Numbered from the stretch's first letter, positions 9,875 through 19,257 are shown. The stretch is DNA of 64,000 bases from Enterococcus xiangfangensis (GCF_005405365.1 NZ_BJDX01000001.1:124001-188000), one strand, 5' to 3'. Notes: generated by a model from the letters alone, not told the origin. Numbers and translations are program-made.

Positions 9875-10993
9875 TCATTTCTTGAAATATTTATGCAGCA
9901 CTTGCAAACGATAATCTTTGTTGCCAAAGAAACGAAAACTTTTTGTAATAAAACTATATTTCTCGCTGATCAAACCGATCAGTTCCAAAAGGAAAGTCAG
10001 CGCAAAAAGCATCGCAACAATTAAAACAATCGTTCCTGCACGACTCGTATAATTTAACAATAACGCAGTAAAAGAAAACAATACGGCAATCGCATAGATC
10101 GTTAAAACGGCTCCGCGATGAGTAAAGCCCAGATTCAACAACCGATGATGCAAATGCTGTTTGTCTGCTGCTGAAACCGACATATTTTTAGCTTTCCGCC
10201 GCACGATTGCGAAAAATGTATCTGTTACCGGGACACCTAAGATGATCAACGGTGTGATCAAAGAAATAAAGGTCACATTTTTCAACCCTTGTAATGATAA
10301 TACTGCAATCATGAATCCTAAAAACAATGCACCAGTATCGCCTAAATAGATCTTGGCGGGATGAAAATTATAAGGGAAAAATCCCATGATACTCGCAACC
10401 AAACAAAAGATAGCCAACGAGATATAGACTGTTGAGGCATGCAAAAAGAAATACCCGATAACACCAATCGTTGTCAATCCAATGATCGATACTCCTGAAG
10501 CAAGTCCATCCAATCCATCGATCAAGTTCAATGCATTGGTGATTCCATAGATCCAAAACAATGTCGCTGGTAAACTCAACCATTCAAGATTGATTCGACC
10601 AAGCAAAGGCGCGGTAAAGAAATTAAAACGGATTCCCGCAAAATAATAAATGACCAATGCAGCCAATAAAATGCCAATACTTTTTTGTCTAGGTGTAAGT
10701 TCATATTTGTCATCAAGCAAGCCAGTGATCACAATGATCAGACCGCCTAACAAAATTTTGCTGATATAATCAAAAGGAATCACTTCACGGAATAAAACCA
10801 ATGAAGAAATAGCAAACGTTATAAAAATCGGCAAACCACCCGCACTAGGCATGGGTACTTGATTCATTCGACGTGCATTAGGATTATCTACCAGCCCAGT
10901 CTGGACCGAAATTATTTTAAAAATTGGAGTTAATATCAATGCAATCAAGAATGTTAGAAAATACCTGACGATCAGCCCGAAGGATACTAACAT
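9875..10993 (-). CDS. Undecaprenyl-phosphate GlcNAc-1-phosphate transferase (TagO/WecA family, EpaA-like)
   Basis: This membrane enzyme starts the lipid-linked polysaccharide by moving GlcNAc-1-P onto undecaprenyl phosphate. Its 372 residues hold about eleven TM segments. Signature pieces are NPNARRMNQVPMPSAGGL, the metal-binding LLDDKYEL, NALNLIDGLDGLASG and YLGDTGALFLGF, with HLHHRLLNLG near the C-terminus. It is the first gene of the minus-strand locus and has a good promoter upstream. Corresponds to epaA in enterococci and is distinct from mraY in this same window. Confidence 0.93.
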   Translation of the reverse strand: MLVSFGLIVRYFLTFLIALILTPIFKIISVQTGLVDNPNARRMNQVPMPSAGGLPIFITFAISSLVLFREVIPFDYISKILLGGLIIVITGLLDDKYELTPRQKSIGILLAALVIYYFAGIRFNFFTAPLLGRINLEWLSLPATLFWIYGITNALNLIDGLDGLASGVSIIGLTTIGVIGYFFLHASTVYISLAIFCLVASIMGFFPYNFHPAKIYLGDTGALFLGFMIAVLSLQGLKNVTFISLITPLIILGVPVTDTFFAIVRRKAKNMSVSAADKQHLHHRLLNLGFTHRGAVLTIYAIAVLFSFTALLLNYTSRAGTIVLIVAMLFALTFLLELIGLISEKYSFITKSFRFFGNKDYRLQVLHKYFKK

Positions 10994-11022
10994 GTTGCCA
11001 CCTGCCCTTTTTTTCTAAAATT

Positions 11023-11050
11023 ATTATATAGGATTCAACATTCTTTACAA
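11023..11050 (-). promoter_or_regulatory. Sigma-A promoter of the Epa-type locus
   Basis: On the minus strand TTGTAA (11050-11045), a 16-bp spacer and TATAAT (11028-11023) lie about 30 bp before the TagO-like ATG. The -10 is a perfect match. Confidence 0.6.
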
Positions 11051-11083
11051 GGTTCTCTTAAAAACTTACAACAAAACATGAGA

Positions 11084-12004
11084 TTATTTTTTCTTAATAA
11101 AATGATCCTTTAATTTATTGAACCATTTGTTTACTCGATTGGAGCCTTCTTTGACTTCTTGACCTGTCAGGTACTCTTCGATCGTCACATTCAGTATTCC
11201 ACCTAAAATGATGATAGTCGCCGCAAAATTTAGCCAAAACATCAAAACGATAAAACTTCCAATGATTTGATAGCCGGAAACCCGTTGAGCAAACGTCTGA
11301 GCATAGAGACTAAAGACTTGCGCTAAGACGATCCAGCCAATCGTTGCAAAAATCGTTCCCGGCAAGGCAAATTTCGGATGTACTCGTGCATTCGGGATCA
11401 CGATATACAAACCCCCTAAAATTACTAACAGACCAACTAATGTTACTGGCCAACGTAAAGTTAAAAACGTATCGATAATATCTGGAGAAAAATGCAACAA
11501 TTTCTGCAAGGCATCTAAAATTACTTGTCCTGCACTAAAAAATAGAGCAACCGCTATGATCGCCATCATAAAAATGCCCACAATCCCGACGGATACAATT
11601 CGACTGATGACAAAATTCCCACGCTTTTCAACACCATAAGCTCGATTCAATGCCGTTTGCAACGCATTGATCCCACGACTAGAAGACCACAACGCCGCTA
11701 AAACAGAAAGCGACAACATACCGCCTGACGTGTCTTCTAACAATCCGGTGATCGCCGGTTTCAAAAAGCTGAAAACATTCGGCGGGATCGCTTCGCTTAA
11801 ATAAGGCAAGACGACTTCCGGCGTAATATTAAAGTATGGCAACAAATTCCCCACAATAATCAGCAGCGGAAAAAAAGACAGCAACAAATAATAGGCGACT
11901 ACCACTGAGCGGTCGCCTATTTCTGTTTCTGTTAGATGTTTTCGGATCGTTTGGATAAAACCCATTAATTTCTGATTGTTTTTAATTTTATCTATTGGTC
12001 CCAT
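11084..12004 (-). CDS. YihY/BrkB-family inner membrane protein
   Basis: A 306-residue membrane protein with six predicted TM helices. It has the family features: an amphipathic N-terminus, AYYLLLSFFPLLI in the first TM, a conserved ALWSSSRGINALQTALNRAYGV loop and a lysine-rich C-terminus. The biochemical function of the family is not settled; older annotation as ribonuclease BN is wrong. It starts 15 bp after the map gene and is probably co-transcribed with it. Confidence 0.88.
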   Translation of the reverse strand: MGPIDKIKNNQKLMGFIQTIRKHLTETEIGDRSVVVAYYLLLSFFPLLIIVGNLLPYFNITPEVVLPYLSEAIPPNVFSFLKPAITGLLEDTSGGMLSLSVLAALWSSSRGINALQTALNRAYGVEKRGNFVISRIVSVGIVGIFMMAIIAVALFFSAGQVILDALQKLLHFSPDIIDTFLTLRWPVTLVGLLVILGGLYIVIPNARVHPKFALPGTIFATIGWIVLAQVFSLYAQTFAQRVSGYQIIGSFIVLMFWLNFAATIIILGGILNVTIEEYLTGQEVKEGSNRVNKWFNKLKDHFIKKK

Positions 12005-12019
12005 AAAAACCTCGTCATC

Positions 12020-12784
12020 CTAATAAGTTCCTTCTTCACCTTGTGAAGTTAAAATTTTGGGTCCTTCTTTTGTAATGGCCAATGTATGCTCGTATTGTGC
12101 ACACCATCCGCCGTCACGCGTATAAGCTGTCCAACCGTTTGGATCCATTTTCATCTGCCAAGCACCAGTATTGATCATTGGTTCGATCGTAATGACCATG
12201 CCTTCTCTTAAACGCAACCCTTTGCCAGCCACACCATAATGCGGAATCGCTGGTTCTTCATGGATCGTAGGCCCAATGCCGTGCCCGACAAAATCTCTAA
12301 CAACAGAGAAGCCTTCTCCTTCAGCATACGTTTGGATGGCATGACCAATATCGCCGATTCGATTGCCAACTTGAGCTTGTTCGATTCCTAAATACATTGC
12401 CTTTTTAGTTACTTCCATTAGGCGTTTGATTTCAGGTTCAACTTCGCCGACTGCATAAGACCAGCAAGAATCAGACATTGCGCCTTTGTATTCAACACAC
12501 ATATCAACTTTGATCAAATCACCATTTTTCAACGGTTTTTTTCTTGGGAAACCGTGACAGATCTCATCGTTGATACTGCAGCAAGTTGCGTATTCATAAC
12601 CTTCAAACCCGATTTGAGCGGCTGTTCCGCCATGACTTTCAATAAAGTTTCTAACAAATTTTTCAATATCCATACTAGTGATTCCCGGTTTGATGAAATC
12701 TCGTAAATGACGATGGACATCAGCCAATAATTCGCCTGATTCATTCATCATTTCAATTTCGCGGGGTGATTTTAAAGTAATCAT
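12020..12784 (-). CDS. map: Methionine aminopeptidase, type I
   Basis: The enzyme removes the initiator Met from new proteins. Its 254 residues carry the five metal ligands of the pita-bread fold: the Asp of KVDMCVEYKG and the Asp of MSDSCW, GHGIGPTIHEEP with the His, the Glu of ITIEPM, and the final Glu of CAQYEHT. A promoter with TTGACA lies just upstream (12831-12805 on the minus strand). Free-standing, with yihY downstream. Confidence 0.95.
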   Translation of the reverse strand: MITLKSPREIEMMNESGELLADVHRHLRDFIKPGITSMDIEKFVRNFIESHGGTAAQIGFEGYEYATCCSINDEICHGFPRKKPLKNGDLIKVDMCVEYKGAMSDSCWSYAVGEVEPEIKRLMEVTKKAMYLGIEQAQVGNRIGDIGHAIQTYAEGEGFSVVRDFVGHGIGPTIHEEPAIPHYGVAGKGLRLREGMVITIEPMINTGAWQMKMDPNGWTAYTRDGGWCAQYEHTLAITKEGPKILTSQGEEGTY

Positions 12785-12804
12785 GTTCTCGTCTCCTAGT
12801 TCCT

Positions 12805-12831
12805 TTTATAATTTCTGCAAGTATTTGTCAA
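12805..12831 (-). promoter_or_regulatory. map promoter
   Basis: On the minus strand a consensus TTGACA (12831-12826) and TATAAA (12810-12805) are separated by 15 bp, about 20 bp before the map start codon. The spacer is short, but the -35 is perfect. Confidence 0.5.
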
Positions 12832-12938
12832 CGGTTAAAAAACTAGACAAATATCCTTTTTCATCTTGTTTATTTTAACATAACACTATAAAGCGAACAA
12901 ATGGTTAACGAGCCGTGATTTCCTTTTGATTTTTATTT

Positions 12939-13104
12939 TGATATAATGACCATAAATTTAGCTTAAAACTAAGGATGTCTATTCAACTTTTAGCAGTCCG
13001 ATAAGAAGAAAATTTGGTTGAATTGTCGGCGTGAACGCTTTAATTGAATAATAGACGACATTCGGAATGAACTAATTTTTCCTTGGAAAATTAATTCATT
13101 CAAA
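12939..13104 (+). promoter_or_regulatory. Flavodoxin promoter and long foldable 5' leader
   Basis: An extended -10 (TGATATAAT, 12939-12947) starts a leader of about 170 nt. Nested repeats suggest a branched RNA. The outer helix GTCTATT (12977-12983) pairs with AATAGAC (13050-13056). An inner helix CCGATAA (12998-13004) pairs with TTGTCGG (13023-13029) and is followed at once by a GCG-TGAA-CGC mini-hairpin (13029-13038). A long stem-loop, 13065-13082 with 13085-13101, then ends ten bases before the AGGAGG at 13111. No known riboswitch class is recognised. The pairing is seen by eye only. Confidence 0.5.
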
Positions 13105-13124
13105 CGAATAAGGAGGAATTTTTT

Positions 13125-13568
13125 TTGACATTAGCAAAAATTGTTTATGCCAGCATGACTGGAAATACCGAAGAAATCGCCGACATTGTCGCAGAAGCCT
13201 TCGAAAATTTAGATCTTGAAGTCGAAATCGACGAATGTACACAAGTCGATGCAGAAGATTTTGAAGCGGCCGATATTTGTGTTGTCGCTACTTATACTTA
13301 CGGTGAAGGCGACTTGCCTGATGAGATCATGGATTTTTATGATGACTTGCAAGAATTAGATTTAAGCGGAAAAATTTTTGGCGTATGCGGCTCAGGTGAT
13401 AGCTTCTACGATGAATATTGCAAATCCGTCGATGATTTTGATGCCGCATTTATAAAAACTGGAGCGACTCGCGGAGCTGATAGTGTAAAAGTTGAAATGT
13501 CTGCAGAAGAAGAAGATATCGAAAACTTAGAAGCGTTCGCCAAAAAAATCGCAGAAGCAGCTTCATAG
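13125..13568 (+). CDS. Flavodoxin
   Basis: This 147-residue FMN electron carrier starts MTLAKIVYASMTGNTEEIAD, with the phosphate-binding SMTGNTE loop. It has the aromatic-containing TYTYGEGDLP loop and GSGDSFYDEYC with the second flavin-stacking Tyr. The acidic composition is normal for the family. The start codon is TTG, set by AGGAGG nine bases upstream. It is a single-gene unit between a long leader and a terminator. Confidence 0.94.
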   Translation: MTLAKIVYASMTGNTEEIADIVAEAFENLDLEVEIDECTQVDAEDFEAADICVVATYTYGEGDLPDEIMDFYDDLQELDLSGKIFGVCGSGDSFYDEYCKSVDDFDAAFIKTGATRGADSVKVEMSAEEEDIENLEAFAKKIAEAAS

Positions 13569-13676
13569 TTCAAAGAGAGTCTAACAAAAGCAGACAGAAT
13601 AAGAAGAAATTTTCTAAAATTGATTCTTAAACTTTTATAGAATTTTGACTTTTTTTGCGGAAGTTGCTAAACAAGG

Positions 13677-13707
13677 GGTGTGACAAGGCTTTAGTCGCAC
13701 CTTTTTT
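13677..13707 (+). terminator. Intrinsic terminator of the flavodoxin gene
   Basis: GGTGTGAC (13677-13684) pairs with GTCGCACC (13694-13701) with one G-T pair, followed by six T. Confidence 0.85.
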
Positions 13708-13818
13708 GTTATTCTGATATTCATAATCGAAAAATATCTTATGTTTCATTTGAGCACCTTTTCTTTTGAGAAAACCTAAGAAATGCTAAGATAGAACTAT
13801 TGAAACGGAGGGATAGAG

Positions 13819-15054
13819 ATGGTTTTACCAAATTTTGAAACACTCTTACAAAAATATGCCCATTTGATCGCTAAAGTGGGCGGAAATGTCCAAAAAAATG
13901 ATACCGTTGTGGTTTATGCCAGCGTTGAGCAAGCAGCTTTAGCACGGTTAGTTACTAAAGAAGCCTATCAATTAGGAGCCGCTGAAGTTATCGTTCAGTG
14001 GAACGATGATACGATCCAACGAGAATTTTTAAGCCATGCTTCTGACGAGCGAATCACGACTGTTCCTGCCTACAAAATTGATGAAGCAAATACGTTTGCT
14101 AAAAATCGGGTCACTCGCATCAGTATCGTCTCACAAGATCCGGATGCATTAGCAGGCGTCGATACTAAACGCGTGGCTTCTTTCCAAGCGGCGCGCGGAA
14201 AAGCCCTGCAAGCAGTCATGGAAGCAACTCAGTCTAATAAATTACGCTGGACGGTTGTAGCCGCAGCTAGTCCTGCTTGGGCTCAAAAAGTTTTTCCAAA
14301 TACTTCCAGCGAAAAACAAGTGGACCAACTTTGGGATGAAATCTTCAAAACGACGCGAATCTATCACGATGATCCCGTCCAAGCTTGGGCAGAACATGAT
14401 GCTGCAATGCGAAACCAAGCAGAACGTTTAAACAAAGAACAATTTTCTGCTCTTCATTACACTGCACCTGGCACAGATATCGTGATTGGTCTACCAGATA
14501 ATCATATTTGGGAAGGTGCTGGAAGCTTCGCTGCAGACGGCAACGAATTTATGGCAAACATGCCGACAGAAGAAGTCTTCACCGCACCAGATCGTAATCG
14601 TGTCGATGGCTATATCACTAGCACAAAACCCTTGAGCTATGCGGGAACGACACTGACTGAAATGAAATTTACTTTTAAACATGGGCAAGTAGTAGAATTT
14701 TCTGCTAAAAATGGAACAGATGTGCTGGCTTCATTATTGGATATCGACGAAGGTGCCAAACATTTAGGCGAAGTTGCGCTAGTTCCTGATCCTTCACCTA
14801 TTTCTCAATCAGGAATTACTTTCTTCAACACTTTATTTGATGAAAATGCATCAAATCATTTAGCACTTGGCGCCGCTTACCCCTTCAGTGTTGAAGGCGG
14901 AACTGAAATGACAAAAGCCGAACTTGCTACTGCTGGATTAAATAGCAGTCAGACTCACGTCGATTTTATGGTCGGATCTGATCAAATGTCTATCGATGGC
15001 ATTCGCAAAGACGGATCAAAAGTTCCAATCTTTAGAAATGGTGATTGGGCTTAA
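13819..15054 (+). CDS. pepS: Aminopeptidase of family M29 (PepS/AmpS type)
   Basis: A 411-residue cytoplasmic metalloaminopeptidase for peptide turnover. The M29 features are visible: GTDIVIGLPDNHIWEGAG, MPTEEVFTAPDRNRVDG with the metal-ligand Glu, GEVALVPDPSPISQSG, then FFNTLFDENASNHLALG and a TELAT/THVDFMVGS C-terminus. The ribosome-binding site GGAGGG lies eight bases before the ATG. An extended -10 (TGCTAAGAT, 13784-13792) with TTGAGA upstream may be its promoter. It is followed by its own terminator. Confidence 0.92.
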   Translation: MVLPNFETLLQKYAHLIAKVGGNVQKNDTVVVYASVEQAALARLVTKEAYQLGAAEVIVQWNDDTIQREFLSHASDERITTVPAYKIDEANTFAKNRVTRISIVSQDPDALAGVDTKRVASFQAARGKALQAVMEATQSNKLRWTVVAAASPAWAQKVFPNTSSEKQVDQLWDEIFKTTRIYHDDPVQAWAEHDAAMRNQAERLNKEQFSALHYTAPGTDIVIGLPDNHIWEGAGSFAADGNEFMANMPTEEVFTAPDRNRVDGYITSTKPLSYAGTTLTEMKFTFKHGQVVEFSAKNGTDVLASLLDIDEGAKHLGEVALVPDPSPISQSGITFFNTLFDENASNHLALGAAYPFSVEGGTEMTKAELATAGLNSSQTHVDFMVGSDQMSIDGIRKDGSKVPIFRNGDWA

Positions 15055-15060
15055 CAAAAA

Positions 15061-15092
15061 ACCACTTAGGAAAATCTTCTAAGTGGTTTTTG
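15061..15092 (+). terminator. Intrinsic terminator of pepS
   Basis: ACCACTTAG (15061-15069) pairs with CTAAGTGGT (15079-15087) and is followed by a T-run. Confidence 0.85.
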
Positions 15093-15190
15093 TATTTCTG
15101 ACAAACGATTTTATTTCTTATTTCAACGATCTAAAACCGTCCATACAAACTTAAGCAATTTAATTTTTTTGACACAAATTTGGCACAAAC

Positions 15191-15220
15191 AAAAAAGAAA
15201 CCTTTTAAAATACAGGTTTC
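15191..15220 (-). terminator. Terminator of the tRNA-Arg gene
   Basis: On the minus strand GAAACC (15220-15215) pairs with GGTTTC (15202-15197), followed by six T. It lies 15 bp after the tRNA 3' end. Confidence 0.7.
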
Positions 15221-15234
15221 TAGCATCAAATAAA

Positions 15235-15308
<74 letters not shown>

Positions 15309-15426
15309 ATGACCTTATCATTGTAGCGATTTTCACTTATTTTAGCAAGATGACTTGATCAAATTTACTCAAGTCATTCGCTAAAACTAAGCGCTAATCG
15401 GATAGCGGCTAAAGAAAGGAAAAGAC

Positions 15427-16602
15427 TCATTTGCGTCTTTTCCCTTTCTTATTTTTATTTTTTTTCTTCGGTTCGCTTTGTTTGACCGGTTCTTCTGTTA
15501 GCAATTCCCCGCCAAATAGATAGATTGGTGCAAGTGTCAATTCAAGCTTTTTCGCGATTTTTGTTAAGTCGGCTTTTTCTTGCGGCGTCACAAACGTGAT
15601 CACAACACCGGTATTTCCCATCCGGCCAACTCGACCTGCGCGATGCAGATAGCTTTCTTCGCTTAACGGCACGTCAGCATTGATCACAAAAGGCAATGCC
15701 TCAATATCCAAGCCGCGACTTGCCAAGTCTGTCGTCAGTAATCCCAAAACTTGATGTTTTTTGAATTGTTCGATCGCCGCTTTACGTGACATCTTCGCTT
15801 GATCTGATGCGAGACTTGCAACTGGTAAATGATGGAAAAGTAATTTTTCTTCTGCACTCCCCATGTCGTTTAGCTGATTGAAAAAGACCATTCCCCAAAA
15901 TACTGGCAGATTCAGTAAACGGCGTAGTTGGTCAACTTTTTTACGTTCGCTAACTTCCAAATAAAAATGTTGGACATCGCCTTGGCTATCGTCTTCTTTT
16001 GAAACATCAACGATCAATAAATCCGTTTCAAATTGATTCAGCTCAGCCAAAACAACATCTGCTGTTGCGGAAAAATATAAGCGTTGCGTATGATTATCAG
16101 CCGCCTTCAATATTTTTTGGACCAGCTGCAAACTTTGGCCTTGAACCAACTGATCTACTTCATCAAAAACGATGGTTTTGATGTTGGGTGCTTTGATTTT
16201 TTTTGCTGTGATCAATTCAAAGACACGGCCAGGCGTTCCGATCAATACTTCTGGTTTTTTCTTTAATGCTTCTTGTTGACGTTTAACATTTGCGCCGCCA
16301 ATTAGCGGTTGAGCTTTCATTCCTGAGCCTGCTAACCACTTGCGAGCCACTTCAACGACTTGCATCGCTAATTCTTGAGAAGAAGTTAAAATCAGCAGCT
16401 GGCTAGGTTTGCCTAATTCCAGCTGGTTGAACAATGGCAACAAATATGCCAATGTCTTGCCGCTGCCAGTCGGTGCGATTCCGACTAAATTTTTTCTTTC
16501 AGTGATTGGCGCAAATACTTCTGCTTGGATCAATGCAGGCTTTTGAAAACCTGCGTCTTCCCAATTTTTTTGTAAAAAGGGAACAAATTCCTGATTATTC
16601 AT
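15427..16602 (-). CDS. DEAD-box ATP-dependent RNA helicase
   Basis: A 391-residue two-domain RNA helicase of about the size of B. subtilis YfmL. Seen motifs are GIAPTGSGKT (Walker A), TPGRV, motif II as DEVD rather than DEAD, SAT, the domain-2 stretch LLTTDLASRGLD, and HRAGRVGRMG. The C-terminus is a Lys-rich tail (KKKNKNKKGKRRK) likely to bind RNA. It is probably involved in ribosome assembly or cold RNA unwinding, an inference from size and class. The oxidoreductase gene lies eight bp upstream on the same strand. Confidence 0.9.
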   Translation of the reverse strand: MNNQEFVPFLQKNWEDAGFQKPALIQAEVFAPITERKNLVGIAPTGSGKTLAYLLPLFNQLELGKPSQLLILTSSQELAMQVVEVARKWLAGSGMKAQPLIGGANVKRQQEALKKKPEVLIGTPGRVFELITAKKIKAPNIKTIVFDEVDQLVQGQSLQLVQKILKAADNHTQRLYFSATADVVLAELNQFETDLLIVDVSKEDDSQGDVQHFYLEVSERKKVDQLRRLLNLPVFWGMVFFNQLNDMGSAEEKLLFHHLPVASLASDQAKMSRKAAIEQFKKHQVLGLLTTDLASRGLDIEALPFVINADVPLSEESYLHRAGRVGRMGNTGVVITFVTPQEKADLTKIAKKLELTLAPIYLFGGELLTEEPVKQSEPKKKNKNKKGKRRK

Positions 16603-16610
16603 GGTTTCCT

Positions 16611-17612
16611 CTATTTCTCGTCAGCATCGAAAACGATACCCGCGCTTTTTCTCATATCATAAATCACTTGGTTCACGTTACGGGACAATTCAACCCATTC
16701 TTCATAATCAGTACCTAACTTATGATTGGTCGGATTCAAGATGACTTTAGCAAAATTTTCTGCCTCTTCCACCATTGGATTTTCCAATTGATGGACGTTC
16801 AATTTTTTGATTTGCTGATGATTGCGGTCGTGGAACTCTGCTTCATCAATCGAATTGATCGCATTCATCACTAACGTTCCATCTGTTAAATAAATCTCAG
16901 CTGGTTGGAAGCTGTCACTGATTTTACCCGTTCGAATCGTCACATCAAAATGATCGTAACGTAAGATCCCTGTCCCGCTGCCATCAACTCCAGTTGCAAT
17001 CTTTTGAGCATAATACACACTTTCCTTTGGTATGCCAAACCAGGCTAATGCTGCATAAACTGGATAAATACCTAAATCAACTAACGCGCCGCCTGAAAAA
17101 TGAAGCGAAAACACATTTGGTTCTTGACCAGCTAAAACTTGATCGTAGCGGGAAGAATATTTCATGAAGCTAAAATCAGCCCCAAGGATATGATTCTTCA
17201 ATGGCAGAAAATCTGCGACTGTTTTAAATGCTTGCTCATGGATATTTCGAGCCGCTTCAAAAAAGAAAACTTTTTTCTGATTGGCTAATTCAATGATTTC
17301 AGCCATTTCGTTTGGTGTTGAAAATGCTGGCTTTTCAACGATGACATTTTTTCCAGCTAAAATTCCTTGTTTTGCTTGTTCAAAATGTAAACTATTCGGT
17401 GAAGCGATATACACGGTATTCAGATGTTCGATATTAAAAAATGTATCAAGATCGGTCGCGTACTCCACATCGCCATATTTTTCACCAAATTTTTGGGCCG
17501 TCTCTAAGCGCCGTGAATAAACTGCTGCTAGTTGATATTTCCCTGTCTCATGCGCTGCTTGAACAAATTGATCGGTAATCCAATTTGTTCCGATGATACC
17601 TAACTGAATCAT
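16611..17612 (-). CDS. Gfo/Idh/MocA-family NAD(P)-dependent oxidoreductase
   Basis: A 333-residue cytoplasmic dehydrogenase. It has the N-terminal Rossmann strand MIQLGIIGTNWITDQFV, the YIASPNSLHFEQA block, and the EKP motif (NVIVEKPAFST) that holds the catalytic Lys. GGALVDLGIYPVYAA in the C-terminal domain is the other family signature. The substrate is unknown. The start is ATG at 17612 after GGTGG; an upstream in-frame ATG lies inside the end of sfsA. It is translationally linked to sfsA. Confidence 0.88.
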   Translation of the reverse strand: MIQLGIIGTNWITDQFVQAAHETGKYQLAAVYSRRLETAQKFGEKYGDVEYATDLDTFFNIEHLNTVYIASPNSLHFEQAKQGILAGKNVIVEKPAFSTPNEMAEIIELANQKKVFFFEAARNIHEQAFKTVADFLPLKNHILGADFSFMKYSSRYDQVLAGQEPNVFSLHFSGGALVDLGIYPVYAALAWFGIPKESVYYAQKIATGVDGSGTGILRYDHFDVTIRTGKISDSFQPAEIYLTDGTLVMNAINSIDEAEFHDRNHQQIKKLNVHQLENPMVEEAENFAKVILNPTNHKLGTDYEEWVELSRNVNQVIYDMRKSAGIVFDADEK

Positions 17613-17626
17613 GCTTATTCCACCTT

Positions 17627-18358
17627 TCACTGATTTGGATCAATAAATTTTTGTTTCAAATCAAAGGGCACCGCCGCTTTGATTGAAATTGTTTCCTGGT
17701 CTACTTCACAATTATACGCTAAAACTTGGACGCCGTCTGCCACAGCCAACTTTATTGCGTCATAAAGTGCCGGCTGCATTTTGCGATGAATGGTTGCGAC
17801 GTTGATAATTGGAAATTGAACGACAAACAAAACATAGCAGTGATAGCCCCTCTTTTGCGCTAAACGCAATTCTTCTACATGCTTCAATCCCCTCAATGTC
17901 GGTGCATCAGGAAAAGCCCCAATCCTGTGATTTTCCAAGGTCATTCCTTTAACTTCAACGAACCCTTTTTCTTGCTGGTCTGTCTCAAAATAAATATCAA
18001 ATTTTGAATGTTCAAAGGTATACTCACGTTTCAAATAAGTGACGTTCCCGCTCAATCCAGGTAAGTCGATTGTCCCATTCAAAATACCTTCAGCAGCTAA
18101 TGGATTAGGTATTTGCGAATCAAGATTGACCCACATCTCGCCTTTTTTTACTGCAACAAGATCGTAAGCCGTTTTTCGTTTTAGGGATGGTTGATAATTG
18201 ACTGCCACCAACGTATTTGCTAGCAACAATTCTTTACTGCGTCCGGTATTTTTCACATGGGTCACGACTACTTCCCCTGTCTCTACTAAACGACAATGAG
18301 CAATGAAACGATTGGTTCTTTCAATAAAAATAGCCAGTTGAATGGCAGAATAGTTCAT
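17627..18358 (-). CDS. sfsA: SfsA family DNA/RNA nuclease (sugar fermentation stimulation protein)
   Basis: The 243 residues fit SfsA. Signature segments are FIERTNRFIAHC at the N-terminus, THVKNTGRSKELL, YDLVAVKKGEMWVNLDSQIPN and FVEVKGMTLE. The last is the E-x-K part of a PD-(D/E)xK-like nuclease core. The name comes from E. coli; the physiological role in Firmicutes is unclear. It shares an operon with the downstream oxidoreductase. Confidence 0.92.
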   Translation of the reverse strand: MNYSAIQLAIFIERTNRFIAHCRLVETGEVVVTHVKNTGRSKELLLANTLVAVNYQPSLKRKTAYDLVAVKKGEMWVNLDSQIPNPLAAEGILNGTIDLPGLSGNVTYLKREYTFEHSKFDIYFETDQQEKGFVEVKGMTLENHRIGAFPDAPTLRGLKHVEELRLAQKRGYHCYVLFVVQFPIINVATIHRKMQPALYDAIKLAVADGVQVLAYNCEVDQETISIKAAVPFDLKQKFIDPNQ

Positions 18359-18546
18359 TTTCTATCAGAATCCTTTTAAAAAGTTAAATAGTCCTTAAGT
18401 TGGATGGTAAGATTACAGACTTTATTATATAGTATAACAAAGTAAGTAAAAAAGCCTAATCGTTCATTTTTTTGCTAGTTTGGCAATAAAATTGTTTGGT
18501 TCAACTTGTTGGTTTAATTCGCTGAAATTGAGAAAGGAGTTTTTTG

Positions 18547-18903
18547 ATGAGATTGAAATGGCCTGTTTTCCTCAGTGCGACATCGCTTGGTGTAGCCGCG
18601 GTGGGTGCAAAATTTGCCCGAAAACGTGAAGCAAAGGACTTGAATAATAATTATGTCGGTTCTTGGACATTTACTCATCCTAAAGACCACAAAACTCATA
18701 CTATTACGATTTATCCAGATCTTGCGATTGTTTTAGATGGTGCTGCCATCATCTATCAGCTGATCGAGTTGAGCGAACAAAAATTAGCGATTCAAGATCA
18801 ATACGGTTATCATCTATTGATCCAAACAAAAAATGGCACCCCGGCCACACTTTATGATGAATTAGAAGATGCATCATTTCCAATCCACCTGCTGAAAAAT
18901 TAG
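18547..18903 (+). CDS. Small DUF4828-like protein
   Basis: A 118-residue protein with an N-terminal hydrophobic stretch (about 6-21) that looks like a membrane anchor or signal. A beta-rich domain follows, starting YVGSWTFTHPKDHKTHTITI and ending with LYDELEDASFPI. This lipocalin-like pattern is found in DUF4828 proteins of lactic acid bacteria, whose function is unknown. The ATG at 18547 is seven bases after AAAGGAG. It is a single-gene unit, with a terminator at 18997. Confidence 0.7.
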   Translation: MRLKWPVFLSATSLGVAAVGAKFARKREAKDLNNNYVGSWTFTHPKDHKTHTITIYPDLAIVLDGAAIIYQLIELSEQKLAIQDQYGYHLLIQTKNGTPATLYDELEDASFPIHLLKN

Positions 18904-18996
18904 TAAGCGGTGTCTATTTTTCCATTCAAAAGATTGACTCGTGCAAAAGCTGATGACACCATCTTGTCTTGTTCGATATCCAACCTAAAATTCAAG

Positions 18997-19038
18997 AAAT
19001 CGCTGAACTCTTTTAATTGAGATCTCAGCGATTTTTTT
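18997..19038 (+). terminator. Intrinsic terminator
   Basis: AAATCGCTGA (18997-19006) pairs with TCAGCGATTT (19025-19034), with an inner CTC/GAG pair, followed by a run of T. It ends the DUF4828-like transcript. The rest of 18904-19200 shows nothing else. Confidence 0.85.
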
Positions 19039-19209
19039 AACAAATTTTGTATTTATTTTAGCACGTTGCGTTTCTCATTCATTTTTAATATATTTTTTTC
19101 ATCAAAAAACAATGACAATCCTTTTTGAAATTTTTTCTTACTTCCCATGTTATTACTGAATGGATATTTTTAAAGAAAAAAGCTAATCAAATGGAAAAAA
19201 AAAGATTTA

Positions 19210-19234
19210 TTTGGTAAACTTAATCTGATATGCT
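19210..19234 (+). promoter_or_regulatory. Promoter with possible metal-regulator operator before the EfaR-like gene
   Basis: TTTGGTAAACTTAA (19210-19223) is an imperfect palindrome resembling the AT-rich boxes bound by MntR/EfaR-type regulators. It lies in the spacer just before an extended -10 (TGATATGCT, 19226-19234), about 24 bp from the start codon. Its position would allow repression of its own gene. This is inference from position and shape. Confidence 0.35.
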
Positions 19235-19257
19235 TCGTTATGAAAGGATGAACATCA

